Below are positions 1-10,293 of a stretch of 64,000 nucleotides of DNA, in pieces. The notes under the pieces are model-generated. The model was not told the DNA's origin. It searched no databases and saw only the letters and a program-made list of their open reading frames with translations. Source of the stretch: Teredinibacter sp. KSP-S5-2 (GTDB lineage Bacteria > Pseudomonadota > Gammaproteobacteria > Pseudomonadales > Cellvibrionaceae). The stretch lies in contig NZ_CP120416.1 of assembly GCF_032773895.1 (NCBI RefSeq), positions 3,687,001 through 3,751,000 on the forward strand, written 5' to 3'. Position 1 is the stretch's first letter. The number at the start of each line of letters is the position of its first letter. The translations under genes and the position numbers were made by a program.

Positions 1-3000
1 TTTTAATGTTTCGCCCGATTTATTCACCAAGTCCGTTCCTTCTTCCACTTTATTCTGGCTATCGCGAATTAAATCTTTGATTTCTTTCGCCGCTTCCGAT
101 GAACGTTGTGCCAAGTTTCGCACTTCTCCAGCGACAACAGCAAAACCTCTTCCCTGTTCACCCGCTCTTGCTGCTTCCACCGCGGCATTCAGCGCAAGCA
201 AATTTGTTTGGAATGCGATCTCATCAATCACACCGATAATTTCCGAGATTTCTTTACTGGAGTCATTGATGGCCTTCATCGCAGAGACCGCCATATCCAC
301 CACATCACCACCTAACTTAGCTCTATCCTCGGCCTCTTTTGATAAGTTATTTGCACTCTCCGCTCGCTCAGAACTTTGCTTAACCACGCTGGTCATTTCT
401 TCCATACTGGAAGACGTTTCCTCCAAGCTGGAAGCCTGCTCTTCAGTTCGTTGACTCAGATCCGCATTACCCTGTGCAATTTCGTTGGCACCTTGAGCAA
501 TAGTATTGGCGGCAGCCCGAATACTACTGATCACATCTGTTAACTTATCCGCAGTAGCATTAGCATCCTGTTTTAATTTACCAAATGCGCCTTGATAATC
601 ATTGGTCATTCGATTGGTGAGGTCACCTTGTGCTAGAGAACCAAGAATTTGCATTACATCATTTAATGCAACTTCAACCGTACCAACCAAATTATTCAAC
701 CCTTTACTCAGATTACCAAAGAAGCCCTCTTTACCTGCCATATTGATTTTTTTACTCAAATCTCCGGCAGACGCTGATGCGACAATCTGATCAATTTCTT
801 TTTCGATATTGACTTCAGCCGTGCGATCCACCCACTCAACCACTGTGCCAATACGTTTTTGATTAACAAATATGGGGTTCGCAGTGATATCAAAAACCCG
901 ATCCCCAATATTTTCTTCACACTGATGAGTCGCGTCCAGCTTATCCAGTATTCCACGTTGCTGTTCGGGGTCTTGATAAAACCGATCTATACATGAACCG
1001 GTAAGTGCATCAACATTAAAATCAGCGAGTTGCTTACGAATATCGGATTCGGCAATGCGCATCATATTAATAATGGCATCATTGGTATAAATAATTTTGT
1101 GGTTAATATCCGCAATCATCACATTGCCGGAAACGCTGTCCAGCGCGTATTTCACTCGAGCATTCTCGGCCGCAACACGGTTTTTCTCGTCTTCGGCTGC
1201 CAACCATTCGGTTCTGTCATCCCACTCCAATACGATACCGACACGCTCACCTTCCACTGAAACTGGGCTAGCAACAACAGCGAATGTGCGTCCACCGACA
1301 ACAAATTCCGTTGGAAAACTTCCTTTAAGCTGATCATATTTTTCCAGTAAACGCGTAAAATCTTTAAAATGCGTATCAATTTTGTTGTTTACCAGATTAT
1401 TTGCATCAAAGGATTTAATCTGAGTTCGAATATCCGGCTCAGCTTTACGCATCATTTTGACGATCGCGTCGTTCATGTAAATAATGTTATAACTGGTGTC
1501 CGCGATCATTACCTTACCAGAGGAACCATCCAGAGCGTATTTGACTCGGGCATTTTCCGACGCGACTCGAGCTTTCTCTTGTTCTGCCGCCAGCCACTCG
1601 GTTCGGTCATCCCATTCGACAACAGTTCCGACGCGATCACCCTCGACCACAACCGGACTGGCAACCAAAGAAAACGTTCTCCCACCGATAACCCACTGAT
1701 CATGAAATGTATCTTTCAGCGATTTCAGTTTGGAGCGCAAACTGCTTAAACATGAAAGCTGTTGATCGATGGGGTTCTTCATTAATTTTTCTTTCGAAAA
1801 GTTTTTATATTCCGAACGAATCGCGGTTTCCGCTTTCCCCATCATTTTTAAAATGGCATCGTTCAGATAGATAACCACATCATCCTTGTCCACGATCATC
1901 ACGCTTGAACTCGCGTTATCCAGCGCATTTTTAATCCGGGCGTTAACAGCGGCAATACGACGCTCTTCCTGTTCTTTTTCCCGTCCGCGCCGCAAGCTTT
2001 CCCTCATAGTTAGCATTGCCTGAAACACACCCTGAGCGTTAACTTCATCATACTCCTCATCCAAATCACCTCGAGCAATAGCATTAGCCACTTTCCCCAG
2101 CTCGCTAGGATCCTTCCCAAGTTGACGCATAATGATACGAGTCAAAAAATATACGACCAGAATGCTTACCACTAAAGCAGCAATAAAAATCACGATAATT
2201 GAACTAACTGCACTTTCATTTTTACTTTTCAGCTTAGGCCCGAGCTGATCCTGATCACCTTTAACAGACATTTTCAGGTTATCAACCAATTGGGCAAATT
2301 CTGGCCCAAGTACATCCAGAACGTTTTTTACTTTATCATTTCGATCATCAATTATTTCGACGACTTTATGGAAGGCTTCTATATATTCCTTTTCGGTTTT
2401 TCTTAAATCCGTGATAAGTGCTTTCATTTCTCTATTATTAACAAGTGAAGTAATCACCTTCATTTGTTCATCAAACTTACTAAATTCGAACTTCACTCTT
2501 TCAGCTGATGACGCTTCATTGCTTTCAAGAAATTTAACCACATACAAACGCCCAAGCAGCAAATTCCTCATCGCAACACCGGAAAGGTAAGCCAGGCGCG
2601 TGTTGTTATTGCGCGATGCATCCTGCATCACAGTGGTTAGATCCTTCTCCATTCTCGGGCCTAATTTGTTCAATACGTCTTTAACCAGTAAATCTCTGTC
2701 CACACGGTACTGTTTTATAATGCTGAACGTGTCGTTATAGCTTTCGATTTTTTGATTTAACTCATCGACCATAACGGCTCTTTCTTTTTTGTTTATCTCC
2801 GATTGAGCGACTTTGAGCAGCTCCTCGACTTCACCAAAATAGTTGTTGTAGTGGGCAATTTCCTTTTCATCGCCGGTAAGCAGAAAGTCTTTGACGTTCA
2901 TTCTCACCATCAACATATTGGACTGAAGCACACCCGCCAGATTACTGTCTCTGGCCAACTCACGATATTCCTTAAACCCGCCGGAAGCGTGTTTAAGTGC

Positions 3001-3114
3001 AAAATAAGCAGTAGAACCGATGATCGCCAACATCAGTAACACAACGGCGAAAGACGCAATCAGCTTTGCCAGTAGGGTATTGAAAATATTAAGATTTATT
3101 GCAGCCTTGTTCAT
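1..3114 (-). CDS. Methyl-accepting chemotaxis protein with three PAS domains (C-terminus beyond the window)
   Basis: Chemoreceptor that would couple a sensed signal to CheA/CheW and so to flagellar rotation. The start is the ATG at 3114 and the frame stays open to base 1, so the extreme C-terminus is missing. Seen in order: a membrane segment near residues 14-36, a long helical sensor region, a second membrane segment near 303-325, HAMP, three similar PAS units (roughly 393-505, 515-640, 648-770), a HAMP-like stretch, then the signalling domain with the hairpin core [20 protein letters not shown] and [20 protein letters not shown]. The three PAS units share the pattern VMIxD...IIYxNDAIxxMM, suggesting tandem duplication. 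No PAS ligand can be assigned from sequence. The family assignment is very secure; the stimulus is unknown. Confidence 0.95.
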   Translation of the reverse strand, partial: MNKAAINLNIFNTLLAKLIASFAVVLLMLAIIGSTAYFALKHASGGFKEYRELARDSNLAGVLQSNMLMVRMNVKDFLLTGDEKEIAHYNNYFGEVEELLKVAQSEINKKERAVMVDELNQKIESYNDTFSIIKQYRVDRDLLVKDVLNKLGPRMEKDLTTVMQDASRNNNTRLAYLSGVAMRNLLLGRLYVVKFLESNEASSAERVKFEFSKFDEQMKVITSLVNNREMKALITDLRKTEKEYIEAFHKVVEIIDDRNDKVKNVLDVLGPEFAQLVDNLKMSVKGDQDQLGPKLKSKNESAVSSIIVIFIAALVVSILVVYFLTRIIMRQLGKDPSELGKVANAIARGDLDEEYDEVNAQGVFQAMLTMRESLRRGREKEQEERRIAAVNARIKNALDNASSSVMIVDKDDVVIYLNDAILKMMGKAETAIRSEYKNFSKEKLMKNPIDQQLSCLSSLRSKLKSLKDTFHDQWVIGGRTFSLVASPVVVEGDRVGTVVEWDDRTEWLAAEQEKARVASENARVKYALDGSSGKVMIADTSYNIIYMNDAIVKMMRKAEPDIRTQIKSFDANNLVNNKIDTHFKDFTRLLEKYDQLKGSFPTEFVVGGRTFAVVASPVSVEGERVGIVLEWDDRTEWLAAEDEKNRVAAENARVKYALDSVSGNVMIADINHKIIYTNDAIINMMRIAESDIRKQLADFNVDALTGSCIDRFYQDPEQQRGILDKLDATHQCEENIGDRVFDITANPIFVNQKRIGTVVEWVDRTAEVNIEKEIDQIVASASAGDLSKKINMAGKEGFFGNLSKGLNNLVGTVEVALNDVMQILGSLAQGDLTNRMTNDYQGAFGKLKQDANATADKLTDVISSIRAAANTIAQGANEIAQGNADLSQRTEEQASSLEETSSSMEEMTSVVKQSSERAESANNLSKEAEDRAKLGGDVVDMAVSAMKAINDSSKEISEIIGVIDEIAFQTNLLALNAAVEAARAGEQGRGFAVVAGEVRNLAQRSSEAAKEIKDLIRDSQNKVEEGTDLVNKSGETLK

Positions 3115-3417
3115 ATTTAATGATCCCTATTAATAGAGGAATAAAAAGTAGACAAAGGGAACTGCTTCAAGTATAGGCAGAAATAGCTAGTCGAATAGAC
3201 GATTTCGATACTTTTTCATGTACATAGAGAATGCTAAAAATGCGGGGCAAAAAATATTTCGCTGATAGCTTGTGATGTTAGACGACAAACCTCAAAATAA
3301 AATACCATCAAAACACCAAATCAAAAACTTTAACGCCAAATCGTGCATTTAAAGGATGTGGCATATAATTAAAGAAAAAATGAAACCATCAAAACACATT
3401 GAATACGAGTCCACTTT
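3115..3417. other. Intergenic region, no gene seen
   Basis: About 300 bases of AT-rich sequence between the divergent chemoreceptor and the repeat protein. It should hold both promoters. I see no convincing sigma-28 element, RNA gene or strong hairpin. Confidence 0.5.
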
Positions 3418-4422
3418 ATGCGCTCCCGGGTACCTAATCCTCTACATCAAGCCATTCTTAATCATGATCATGAAACCACCCGACAACTCCTGCAGGACGG
3501 AGCGGACATTCAGGCCACGACCCAAAATGGTCGCAACGCATTACAGCTAGCAGAGTTCGCGCAAAACCTCCCCGCAATGATCATGATCGGCGGAGAGCAA
3601 TTCCAGCATAAAGCGCCACCTGAAGTCTGTCGCCAAGCCATTAAGCAAGGCCTATATCGGCTGGAGCAATTCACCGAAACACAGCGCACACCAGAATGCT
3701 GCCAACAAGCATTATTAAAAGATAAAAACAGTTATAAGCATATTCCCTCACAATTTCTGAATCCAGCGACTCTTGCCCAATGGTGCCAGCAAGAACCCAA
3801 GCTAATAACTCATCTACCCACTCAACTACTCGAACAAAAAGAATTCTATAAACCTGTATTGCAACAGGGGTATCTAACCAGTTTTCCTAAACCCTGGTTA
3901 GATATATGGATTGATGAGGCCGTATCGCAAACACCCCACATACTGGAATACCTAGTAGAAGACCAGCGCACCTATTCGCGCTGCCTGGCAGCAGTAACAC
4001 AAAATGGCTACTGTTTACGTCATGTACCACTTCGGCATCGAGATCATACGCTATGTCTGGCAGCGGTAAGTACAGCACCGGTTATTGCTGAAGTGCCCGA
4101 ACACATACGCGACCAAGCCGTGTATCTAGCAGCGTGCCAATCGGAAATTGGTTTTGACGAAGAGAATTTTTCTTTGCTACCGCAGGAATACCGGACTTAT
4201 CCGGTGTGTTTAAAGTCAATAAAACAAGACTACATGAATATTGAATTCGTGCCGCAACAACATATATCCGTTGAACTCTGTTGCGCAGCACTTGAAGGAC
4301 GCGAATTTATGGGTTTTCAGTTAAACGATTTTTTCCGTTATGTGCCAGAAGAACTCATAAATGAAGTGCAACAAAAAGCCAACTTTATCTACCATGTCCA
4401 GCCGGGGGAATTTGATTTATAA
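3418..4422 (+). CDS. Ankyrin-repeat / DUF4116-like repeat protein
   Basis: Function unknown. The first 45 residues contain one ankyrin-like repeat (PLHQAILNHDHETTRQLLQD, then GADI and NGRNALQLA). The rest consists of degenerate repeats of about 25-30 residues with the pattern CLAAV...(G)...L..VP...R, for example CLAAVTQNGYCLRHVP and LCLAAVSTAPVIAEVPEHIR, resembling DUF4116-type repeats found in proteobacterial and giant-virus proteins. It is cysteine-rich (many CC or C-L-A-A) and has no signal peptide or membrane segment, so it is probably cytoplasmic and involved in protein binding. The ATG at 3418 is preceded by a weak GAG. It is convergent with the dehydratase-like gene, only 18 bases away, and no terminator is evident between them. 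Confidence 0.75.
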   Translation: MRSRVPNPLHQAILNHDHETTRQLLQDGADIQATTQNGRNALQLAEFAQNLPAMIMIGGEQFQHKAPPEVCRQAIKQGLYRLEQFTETQRTPECCQQALLKDKNSYKHIPSQFLNPATLAQWCQQEPKLITHLPTQLLEQKEFYKPVLQQGYLTSFPKPWLDIWIDEAVSQTPHILEYLVEDQRTYSRCLAAVTQNGYCLRHVPLRHRDHTLCLAAVSTAPVIAEVPEHIRDQAVYLAACQSEIGFDEENFSLLPQEYRTYPVCLKSIKQDYMNIEFVPQQHISVELCCAALEGREFMGFQLNDFFRYVPEELINEVQQKANFIYHVQPGEFDL

Positions 4423-4440
4423 CCCAAACATTAAAAGTAA

Positions 4441-6249
4441 TTAAGGCTCCATAATTTTGACCGGTATTGCCTGATCGTTCTGCATAGCCATACCTTTTTG
4501 ATACTCTTCCGCCGCTTTGTGGACTGCATCCAGTAAGTGTTTACGTTGTGCTTCAGAACGCCGTTTTACTATATTAATCGCCGTATGGGCGGTTCGGGCA
4601 AGCCAGTTTTTATTTTTATGTACAACATCCTGCGCTAAATCAACGGCAGTACACCCACCGGCATGGGCACTCCGATAGGTAGCGGAATGATAAGCTTGAT
4701 TTGTCGCAGCGAGTGCCCGAAAGTCTTCTAATGACAGGTCATGGTTTTGTAACGCGGCGCTCAGTTCTTTTTCTGCCGCTTGCCGGGCTTTAAATAGTTG
4801 CATTTGCACCCGGCTATAGACATTCACCGCCCCATCACCATTGGTTTCAATGGGCAGAAAAATCGCGGAAGGGTAAAGCTCTGTAATCAGCGATTGAACA
4901 CCATCCGATACCGAACTGGATGGCATGCAACCAAACGGCTTAATGCTTAAGGTCATATTCACTTTTTGCTTGACCACATTCTGGATCAACTTACCTACTT
5001 CCATGTGCCCTTCCCCGCCACGTAAATTATTGTCGTAAAATGCGTGACTGATTTGAGCAATTTCATCCATGTTCGGAAGGTGGTAACCCCGCAAATCCAA
5101 TATTTTTGCGAAATAGGTGAAGAGACCTTTCATAATGAATGTTCCGGCGCGAATCATCAATAACTTCTTGCCGACATCCACACCTTCCAAAGCGAACTTG
5201 GAACCCTTGTCGCCTTTTTTATCTACACCTTTTAAATCTGCCCGCGCAAGGGTGTCATATTTTGCTGCCCACAATAAATACAACCCCCAGTTGACGACAA
5301 GTTGCACATCCACCTCTGCGCCTTCCTGTTCCAGAAAACGCTGCATTTTGTAGTTACCATCGCCTTCGGTGGTCATTGCCCAGAATTCACCAATAATGGC
5401 CACTCTCGGTTTTACCTGGGTTCTATCGACTTTAATTGCCTGTAACTCTTTGCGCGTTTGCCATAACGCTTTAAATAATCCCTTGCGGGTTTCAAATGCT
5501 ATCGCGATCCGTTTTTTCGCGTTGGCAATAACCGCATCGGTTCTTCCCGCTTCCAGTTCATAAGGGCGAATACGATACGCCAAAGCGTTAATCACATCGC
5601 CTAAAATAATGGCCTTAGTGATGGTGAAGAAAAAATTCTTATCAATTTTTAATCCCATTTCTTCACCGGTTGCCTGTTTCACGCCCCCTGCCTGTTGAAA
5701 CAGAATCACGCGAAAACCTTCAAAGCCAGCATCACGCAGCGCTTTTCGGTATTCGGTTACGTAGGTACCAAAACGACAAGGCCCACAGGAACCCGCTGTA
5801 GCAAATAAATAGTTATCGATAATATCCTGCTTACGGATACCGGAGGCTTCTAATTGCTTGAGTTTTTTGACCAGATTCCCCACCGTAAAATAGGTTGGGT
5901 TACATTGTCCGCGGTTACCAAACTCTCGACCATATTGCAGAGAATCATTATCCGGCACATCCATGGCTTCGACCTGATAACCCAGCCCGCGAAACGCCGA
6001 CTGAATAAATAAATCGTGGGCCATGGTCAGGCCCGCATGAAGAATCGTGGTATGGGCTCGTTGTGCAGCCGTAAAGGTACTCGGCACCGGATCAAACCAC
6101 TGGGCTTTTTCTGTTTCATTCAGTTGTAAGCGTTGTTTCTCTTGCGCTTCAAACTCGGAAACATCTGCTTCCATCTTTTGCAAGTAGTCCAACGCAGAGT
6201 GCGAAGTGGTTGAATCGTTCACGGGGTTTTGAGTGGGTAATTCCGACAT
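4441..6249 (-). CDS. 2-hydroxyacyl-CoA dehydratase-like protein (COG3581-type)
   Basis: Belongs to the large uncharacterised relatives of the 2-hydroxyglutaryl-CoA/benzoyl-CoA family subunits that carry an Fe-S cluster and are activated by an ATP-dependent partner. Visible cysteine motifs that could ligate a cluster are GNRGQCNPTYF, ATAGSCGPCRFGTY and IKPFGCMPSS. There is no signal peptide, so it should be cytoplasmic. It lies directly downstream of the activase-like gene with only a few bases between them, so the two are almost certainly co-translated. A TTG at 6255 could add two residues; the ATG at 6249 is preferred although neither has a strong ribosome-binding site. The substrate is unknown: these aerobe-encoded homologues have no established reaction, and no CoA-pathway genes are nearby. 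Confidence 0.8.
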   Translation of the reverse strand: MSELPTQNPVNDSTTSHSALDYLQKMEADVSEFEAQEKQRLQLNETEKAQWFDPVPSTFTAAQRAHTTILHAGLTMAHDLFIQSAFRGLGYQVEAMDVPDNDSLQYGREFGNRGQCNPTYFTVGNLVKKLKQLEASGIRKQDIIDNYLFATAGSCGPCRFGTYVTEYRKALRDAGFEGFRVILFQQAGGVKQATGEEMGLKIDKNFFFTITKAIILGDVINALAYRIRPYELEAGRTDAVIANAKKRIAIAFETRKGLFKALWQTRKELQAIKVDRTQVKPRVAIIGEFWAMTTEGDGNYKMQRFLEQEGAEVDVQLVVNWGLYLLWAAKYDTLARADLKGVDKKGDKGSKFALEGVDVGKKLLMIRAGTFIMKGLFTYFAKILDLRGYHLPNMDEIAQISHAFYDNNLRGGEGHMEVGKLIQNVVKQKVNMTLSIKPFGCMPSSSVSDGVQSLITELYPSAIFLPIETNGDGAVNVYSRVQMQLFKARQAAEKELSAALQNHDLSLEDFRALAATNQAYHSATYRSAHAGGCTAVDLAQDVVHKNKNWLARTAHTAINIVKRRSEAQRKHLLDAVHKAAEEYQKGMAMQNDQAIPVKIMEP

Positions 6250-6258
6250 ATTCAAAGC

Positions 6259-9200
6259 CTATTCACTATCAATTTCTACTGCAGGAATAAATTGTTGCAC
6301 ATTTAATGGTACAACGTCCAAATGCTGATTCTGTGTTTCCAGATCTTTTTTGGCCTGCTGCCATTTTTTTAGTTCCGTTAAATACGCGGTATCCAGCTTA
6401 ATTTCTTCTGGTGCCGCGGCTAAGAGGGATAATCGTTTATCGATAACGGATTTTTTCAGTTCCATCTGTTTTTTGTGTTCATCTTCCAGTTTTTCTTCCG
6501 CTAATTTCAACGTGTAACCATAGGTCTTAACACGAATTTTAATCGAGCCGGAGGGTTTGTTGGCATCGATATCATGCAATGCGGAGTAAGGTGTTTCGCT
6601 GGCCGCAACAATTCGGTCAACCAAACCATAAGTGGGTGCATCATGACCGCATTTAAAACTGGATAAATCCAACACTGCCACATTAGGGTGGCGCGCAGCA
6701 AACTTGGTAGCCCACACTTTCTGTACACTGTTAACGCTGTAATTTTCCGGCCAGACATCACCAATTTCCAACGGCGATTCAATATGATTCTTGCTCACAT
6801 CATCGGCAAAATATTTTTCCAGGTAGGAAGTATCTTTGGGAATCGAACGCATAGACAGTATGGGATAACCCATCGCCTGATATTCTTCTAATACGCCGTG
6901 ATTCATTCCCGGATCATTATGATACGGACGCCCAATCATCAGCAATGCCATACGGTTTTCTTTTTCAATCTGATCCAGTACGATTTTGCCTTTTTCCTGC
7001 ATCATGTGATCAAATCTGTCCAATGCAGAAAATGCCTGATCAATGGCAAAATTATTTTCGTCTTCGGTTATATGTAAATGCTCAGCAAAACACTCAAACA
7101 TTCGTTGTTTTAATAGTAACCGCTCCATTAAGGACACCGCCGGGTCAAGATAACGAATACTACGATCTGCAAAGAAATCCCGCTCTTTGGTAAACGCCGC
7201 GCCCACAACTTTCGGTGTGCCTGACACAATGGGGCAACAGGCTGTGTCCATTACCCGTTCGACAAAAGTCGGAATATGAGTAATCGCCGGGAAGAAAATA
7301 AAATTAAGTGGTTTCTTCTCGTGATGAGTAAACAATAAATTATGGATATGCGCCTGAACTACTTTGGCGGGGTAACACGGGTCAACCGAACCATACTTAC
7401 CACCGGCCTGCCATAATTCCTCTGACGTATCATCAGAGAAAACAATGTTCCTTGGCAAAATACCCAGAGTTTCAAAATAGGCCCGCCAGAACTGCCCCGT
7501 ACTCCACAGGTTCAAGGCTTTGGGAATACCAATACGAATGGATTTTCGTTGTTCCAGTGCATCCGGTGAGGAACGTTCGAAACCTCGCGCCACGGTTTTG
7601 TGTTTGACACCACCGAATAGCGTTCGCTTAACCGCGATATCCTTTATTGGCGTACCCTCGTCGGGCAAAGACTCGACTTTATAGAGATGTTTAAAATTCC
7701 AGGTAGCCTCATAGTCGACCAAATTCGGATAAGCAACGGAAAGTTCGCGGCGTTTTTTATTCAACGCGCGCAAGGCATCATGATCTTCCACCGTGCCTTT
7801 TTCACAGGAGAACCCGGAAATATAGCGCGCGGTTTCGGTTGCACTGACTTTGGCATCAATAAAAGTGCGTGAACAATTATTTGCACAAAAATCGCAACGG
7901 GTGCTTTCGTCATTTTTGGTGCGGTATTCCAAATCAATCGCTTCATTCAGGCCAATAAATTGCGATTTACCTTTACGCTTTACCACACGAATGGCTTCAA
8001 AGGCGGCACCTAAAGCACCTGCCTCGCCGGTATGAGGGTGAACATACACTTCCGCATTCGGCACACGTTCTTCGATATAATCCACTTGTGCTTTTACCGC
8101 GGCCATATTTTTTTGCGTACCACCCTGTAACACAAAAATACGCCCCAGCTCAGCCATACGTGGAATCTGCACCACATACTGCCAAATATTTTTGGGTAGC
8201 ACCAAGGCCAAACCAGCAAGCAGTTCTTCGCCGTTGAAACCTTCTTTTTGAAAATTCACCCGGTCGGAATCTAAAAATACCGCACAGCCATAACTGAATT
8301 TGGGTGAGAGATCCGCTTTAAATGCCGTCGCAGCATATTCCGTTACCGGCACACCGAACTGGTCGGCCATCGCCTGCAATAACATGCCATTACCGGCCGA
8401 ACAGGAGTTGGACAGACGGAAATTTTTGATGGTTTGGTTTTGCATAAACAAAACCTTAATATCCTGCCCGCCAACATCACATATCACATCCACATTCGGA
8501 AAATAATGTTGCGCACTTTTCATGTGCGCCACAGTTTCCACAATATTGGCATCGGCTTTTAATGCGGTTTCCATTACATCACCAGCATAACCAGTCACGC
8601 CAAAGCCGAGTATATTTAGCGTTGCATTCTGTTCGTTCGCCCAATCACGTAATTGGGCAAACATTTGCTTCATATCTTCCAGCGGGTTGCCCTTGGAAAG
8701 TTGATACACTTTCTGCAGAATTTCGCCGTACTCATCCACCAACACACATTTGGATGACGTCGAACCACCATCCAAACCAATGTAGCCCTCAATGGTGGAT
8801 TGCGCCCCCACGTTTTTTGCTTCAAATTTTGGGAGCTGATATTTTTCACTAAAAGCGTTGGCGTCTTCTGCGGTTTTGGCTAATGCCGGCCCAGCGCTGT
8901 TGCCCAACTTGGCTTTTCTGCCGTTAGTAATAAATTCTTGAAGTGCATCCAAACCACCGCAGTAAGGCACATCTTTTTCGTGTAGACCAAATAATACAGC
9001 ACCATAAGCCGCGTAGTATTCGGCGTTCTCCGGAGCAAAAATCAATTCATCAAGGGGGATATGTGTGGGGTATTCATAACCGCGCTCATCCCAGGTTTGG
9101 GGAATACGATAGCGCCAACATTCGCGCAAAAAAGGCAAATAGGTATTCGGGCCGCCCAACAGCAACACTTTGGACTTTAAGGTATTGCCTCGCGTTAATA

Positions 9201-9831
9201 CGCTGAGGTTCTGTTGCACAATGGCATCCGCCAGGGAACAGAGAATTTCTTCCGAAGGAATACCGCTTTTCACTAAATTAACGATATCCGTTTCGGCAAA
9301 CACACCGCACTTGGCGGCAACATGATGCAATTTTTCCGGGTTAAAAATCAGTTTGCTGACATCATCTTGTGGCATGCCCACTTTAACGAAGCATTTATCA
9401 ATCGTCGCCCCAGTACCCGATGCGCATTTATCGTTCATTGAAGTGGTTGCGCGTTTTTCCCCGCTTTTTTCGCTGGTTTTAAACATGATGATCTTGGCAT
9501 CTTGCCCGCCAAGTTCAATCACACTGCCCACATCCGGGTGCAAATCCTCCACCGCCATGGTCACGGCGTTCACTTCCTGAATGAATTTTGCGTTGAGATG
9601 GGGAGCAATGGGTGCAGCACCGGAGCCGGTGACAAAAACCCGCGTTCGATGGAGGGAAATATTGGGTAGATCCAGCAGAATCTGTTGCAGCATCGCCAGC
9701 ACTTTTTCCGCCTGGCGGGTTTCGTGCCGTTGGTACTGGCTCCAAAGTATTTTTTTACTTTCCGCTTCAACCACCACCGCCTTCACCGTGGTTGAGCCAA
9801 TATCAATACCGAGAGTAAGTGTTTTTTCCAT
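6259..9831 (-). CDS. Acyl-CoA dehydratase activase-like fusion (two BcrAD/BadFG ATPase domains plus DUF2229)
   Basis: Long 1190-residue protein. The N-terminal third is a BcrAD/BadFG ASKHA ATPase (GIDIGSTTVKAVVV at residues 7-20, ELGGQDAKIIMF, then NDKCASGTGATIDKC with the cysteines that bridge a 4Fe-4S cluster in HgdC-type activators). A second ATPase copy follows at about residues 350-620 (GLDGGSTSSKCVLVDE, DVGGQDIKVLF, SNSCSAGNGMLLQ). Next come a cysteine cluster CDFCANNCSRTF and a C-terminal DUF2229-like region beginning IGIPKALNLWSTGQF. By family analogy it would use ATP hydrolysis to deliver one low-potential electron to the partner encoded immediately downstream. Signals for a transmembrane segment or export are absent. 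The reductant and final substrate cannot be inferred. Confidence 0.88.
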   Translation of the reverse strand: MEKTLTLGIDIGSTTVKAVVVEAESKKILWSQYQRHETRQAEKVLAMLQQILLDLPNISLHRTRVFVTGSGAAPIAPHLNAKFIQEVNAVTMAVEDLHPDVGSVIELGGQDAKIIMFKTSEKSGEKRATTSMNDKCASGTGATIDKCFVKVGMPQDDVSKLIFNPEKLHHVAAKCGVFAETDIVNLVKSGIPSEEILCSLADAIVQQNLSVLTRGNTLKSKVLLLGGPNTYLPFLRECWRYRIPQTWDERGYEYPTHIPLDELIFAPENAEYYAAYGAVLFGLHEKDVPYCGGLDALQEFITNGRKAKLGNSAGPALAKTAEDANAFSEKYQLPKFEAKNVGAQSTIEGYIGLDGGSTSSKCVLVDEYGEILQKVYQLSKGNPLEDMKQMFAQLRDWANEQNATLNILGFGVTGYAGDVMETALKADANIVETVAHMKSAQHYFPNVDVICDVGGQDIKVLFMQNQTIKNFRLSNSCSAGNGMLLQAMADQFGVPVTEYAATAFKADLSPKFSYGCAVFLDSDRVNFQKEGFNGEELLAGLALVLPKNIWQYVVQIPRMAELGRIFVLQGGTQKNMAAVKAQVDYIEERVPNAEVYVHPHTGEAGALGAAFEAIRVVKRKGKSQFIGLNEAIDLEYRTKNDESTRCDFCANNCSRTFIDAKVSATETARYISGFSCEKGTVEDHDALRALNKKRRELSVAYPNLVDYEATWNFKHLYKVESLPDEGTPIKDIAVKRTLFGGVKHKTVARGFERSSPDALEQRKSIRIGIPKALNLWSTGQFWRAYFETLGILPRNIVFSDDTSEELWQAGGKYGSVDPCYPAKVVQAHIHNLLFTHHEKKPLNFIFFPAITHIPTFVERVMDTACCPIVSGTPKVVGAAFTKERDFFADRSIRYLDPAVSLMERLLLKQRMFECFAEHLHITEDENNFAIDQAFSALDRFDHMMQEKGKIVLDQIEKENRMALLMIGRPYHNDPGMNHGVLEEYQAMGYPILSMRSIPKDTSYLEKYFADDVSKNHIESPLEIGDVWPENYSVNSVQKVWATKFAARHPNVAVLDLSSFKCGHDAPTYGLVDRIVAASETPYSALHDIDANKPSGSIKIRVKTYGYTLKLAEEKLEDEHKKQMELKKSVIDKRLSLLAAAPEEIKLDTAYLTELKKWQQAKKDLETQNQHLDVVPLNVQQFIPAVEIDSE

Positions 9832-10293
9832 CCGCTTTTTTTGGCTTTGTGAATCCGTGGGCTAACTTTAGACGAATGAGTATAGAGTTCAATGGTTAAG
9901 GAAAAATTTTGTGAAAGACAAATTGCAAAAATGCCATTTAAAGAAACCAGCCACTCCAATACAGAACAACGATCAACACTAAGAAACAAGACGTGTGGAT
10001 AGAGTCTGGTTATTGGCAATAAGCCATGGATCGGGCGATTAAACTACAATACCAGACAAAAATCGATCAAATTTCACACAAAACCGCTAAAACAATCCAG
10101 TAGGGACAGTGAGAGTATCAGTAGAGAAGGCCCACTGTTTCGCAAAAGAACAGGCACCCCATCCACGCCTTAACTGAACGTCAGCCGAATCAATCCCTCC
10201 TCGCATCACAGCACCCAATCAGGAAGATTAAGCGACTGTGCCCTATTATGAATAAAATGGATAAGGATTAAATATTCCAGCCAGGCAAATAAC
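9832..10293. other. Intergenic region, no gene seen
   Basis: About 460 bases between the activase gene and the toxin-module operon, both on the minus strand. Only short overlapping frames with no family resemblance are present. It presumably holds the activase promoter. I see no RNA gene or strong terminator. Confidence 0.5.

Noticed and set aside
9783-10019. 78-codon minus-strand frame overlapping the activase start
   Set aside because: It overlaps the start of the activase gene in another frame and has no recognisable features.
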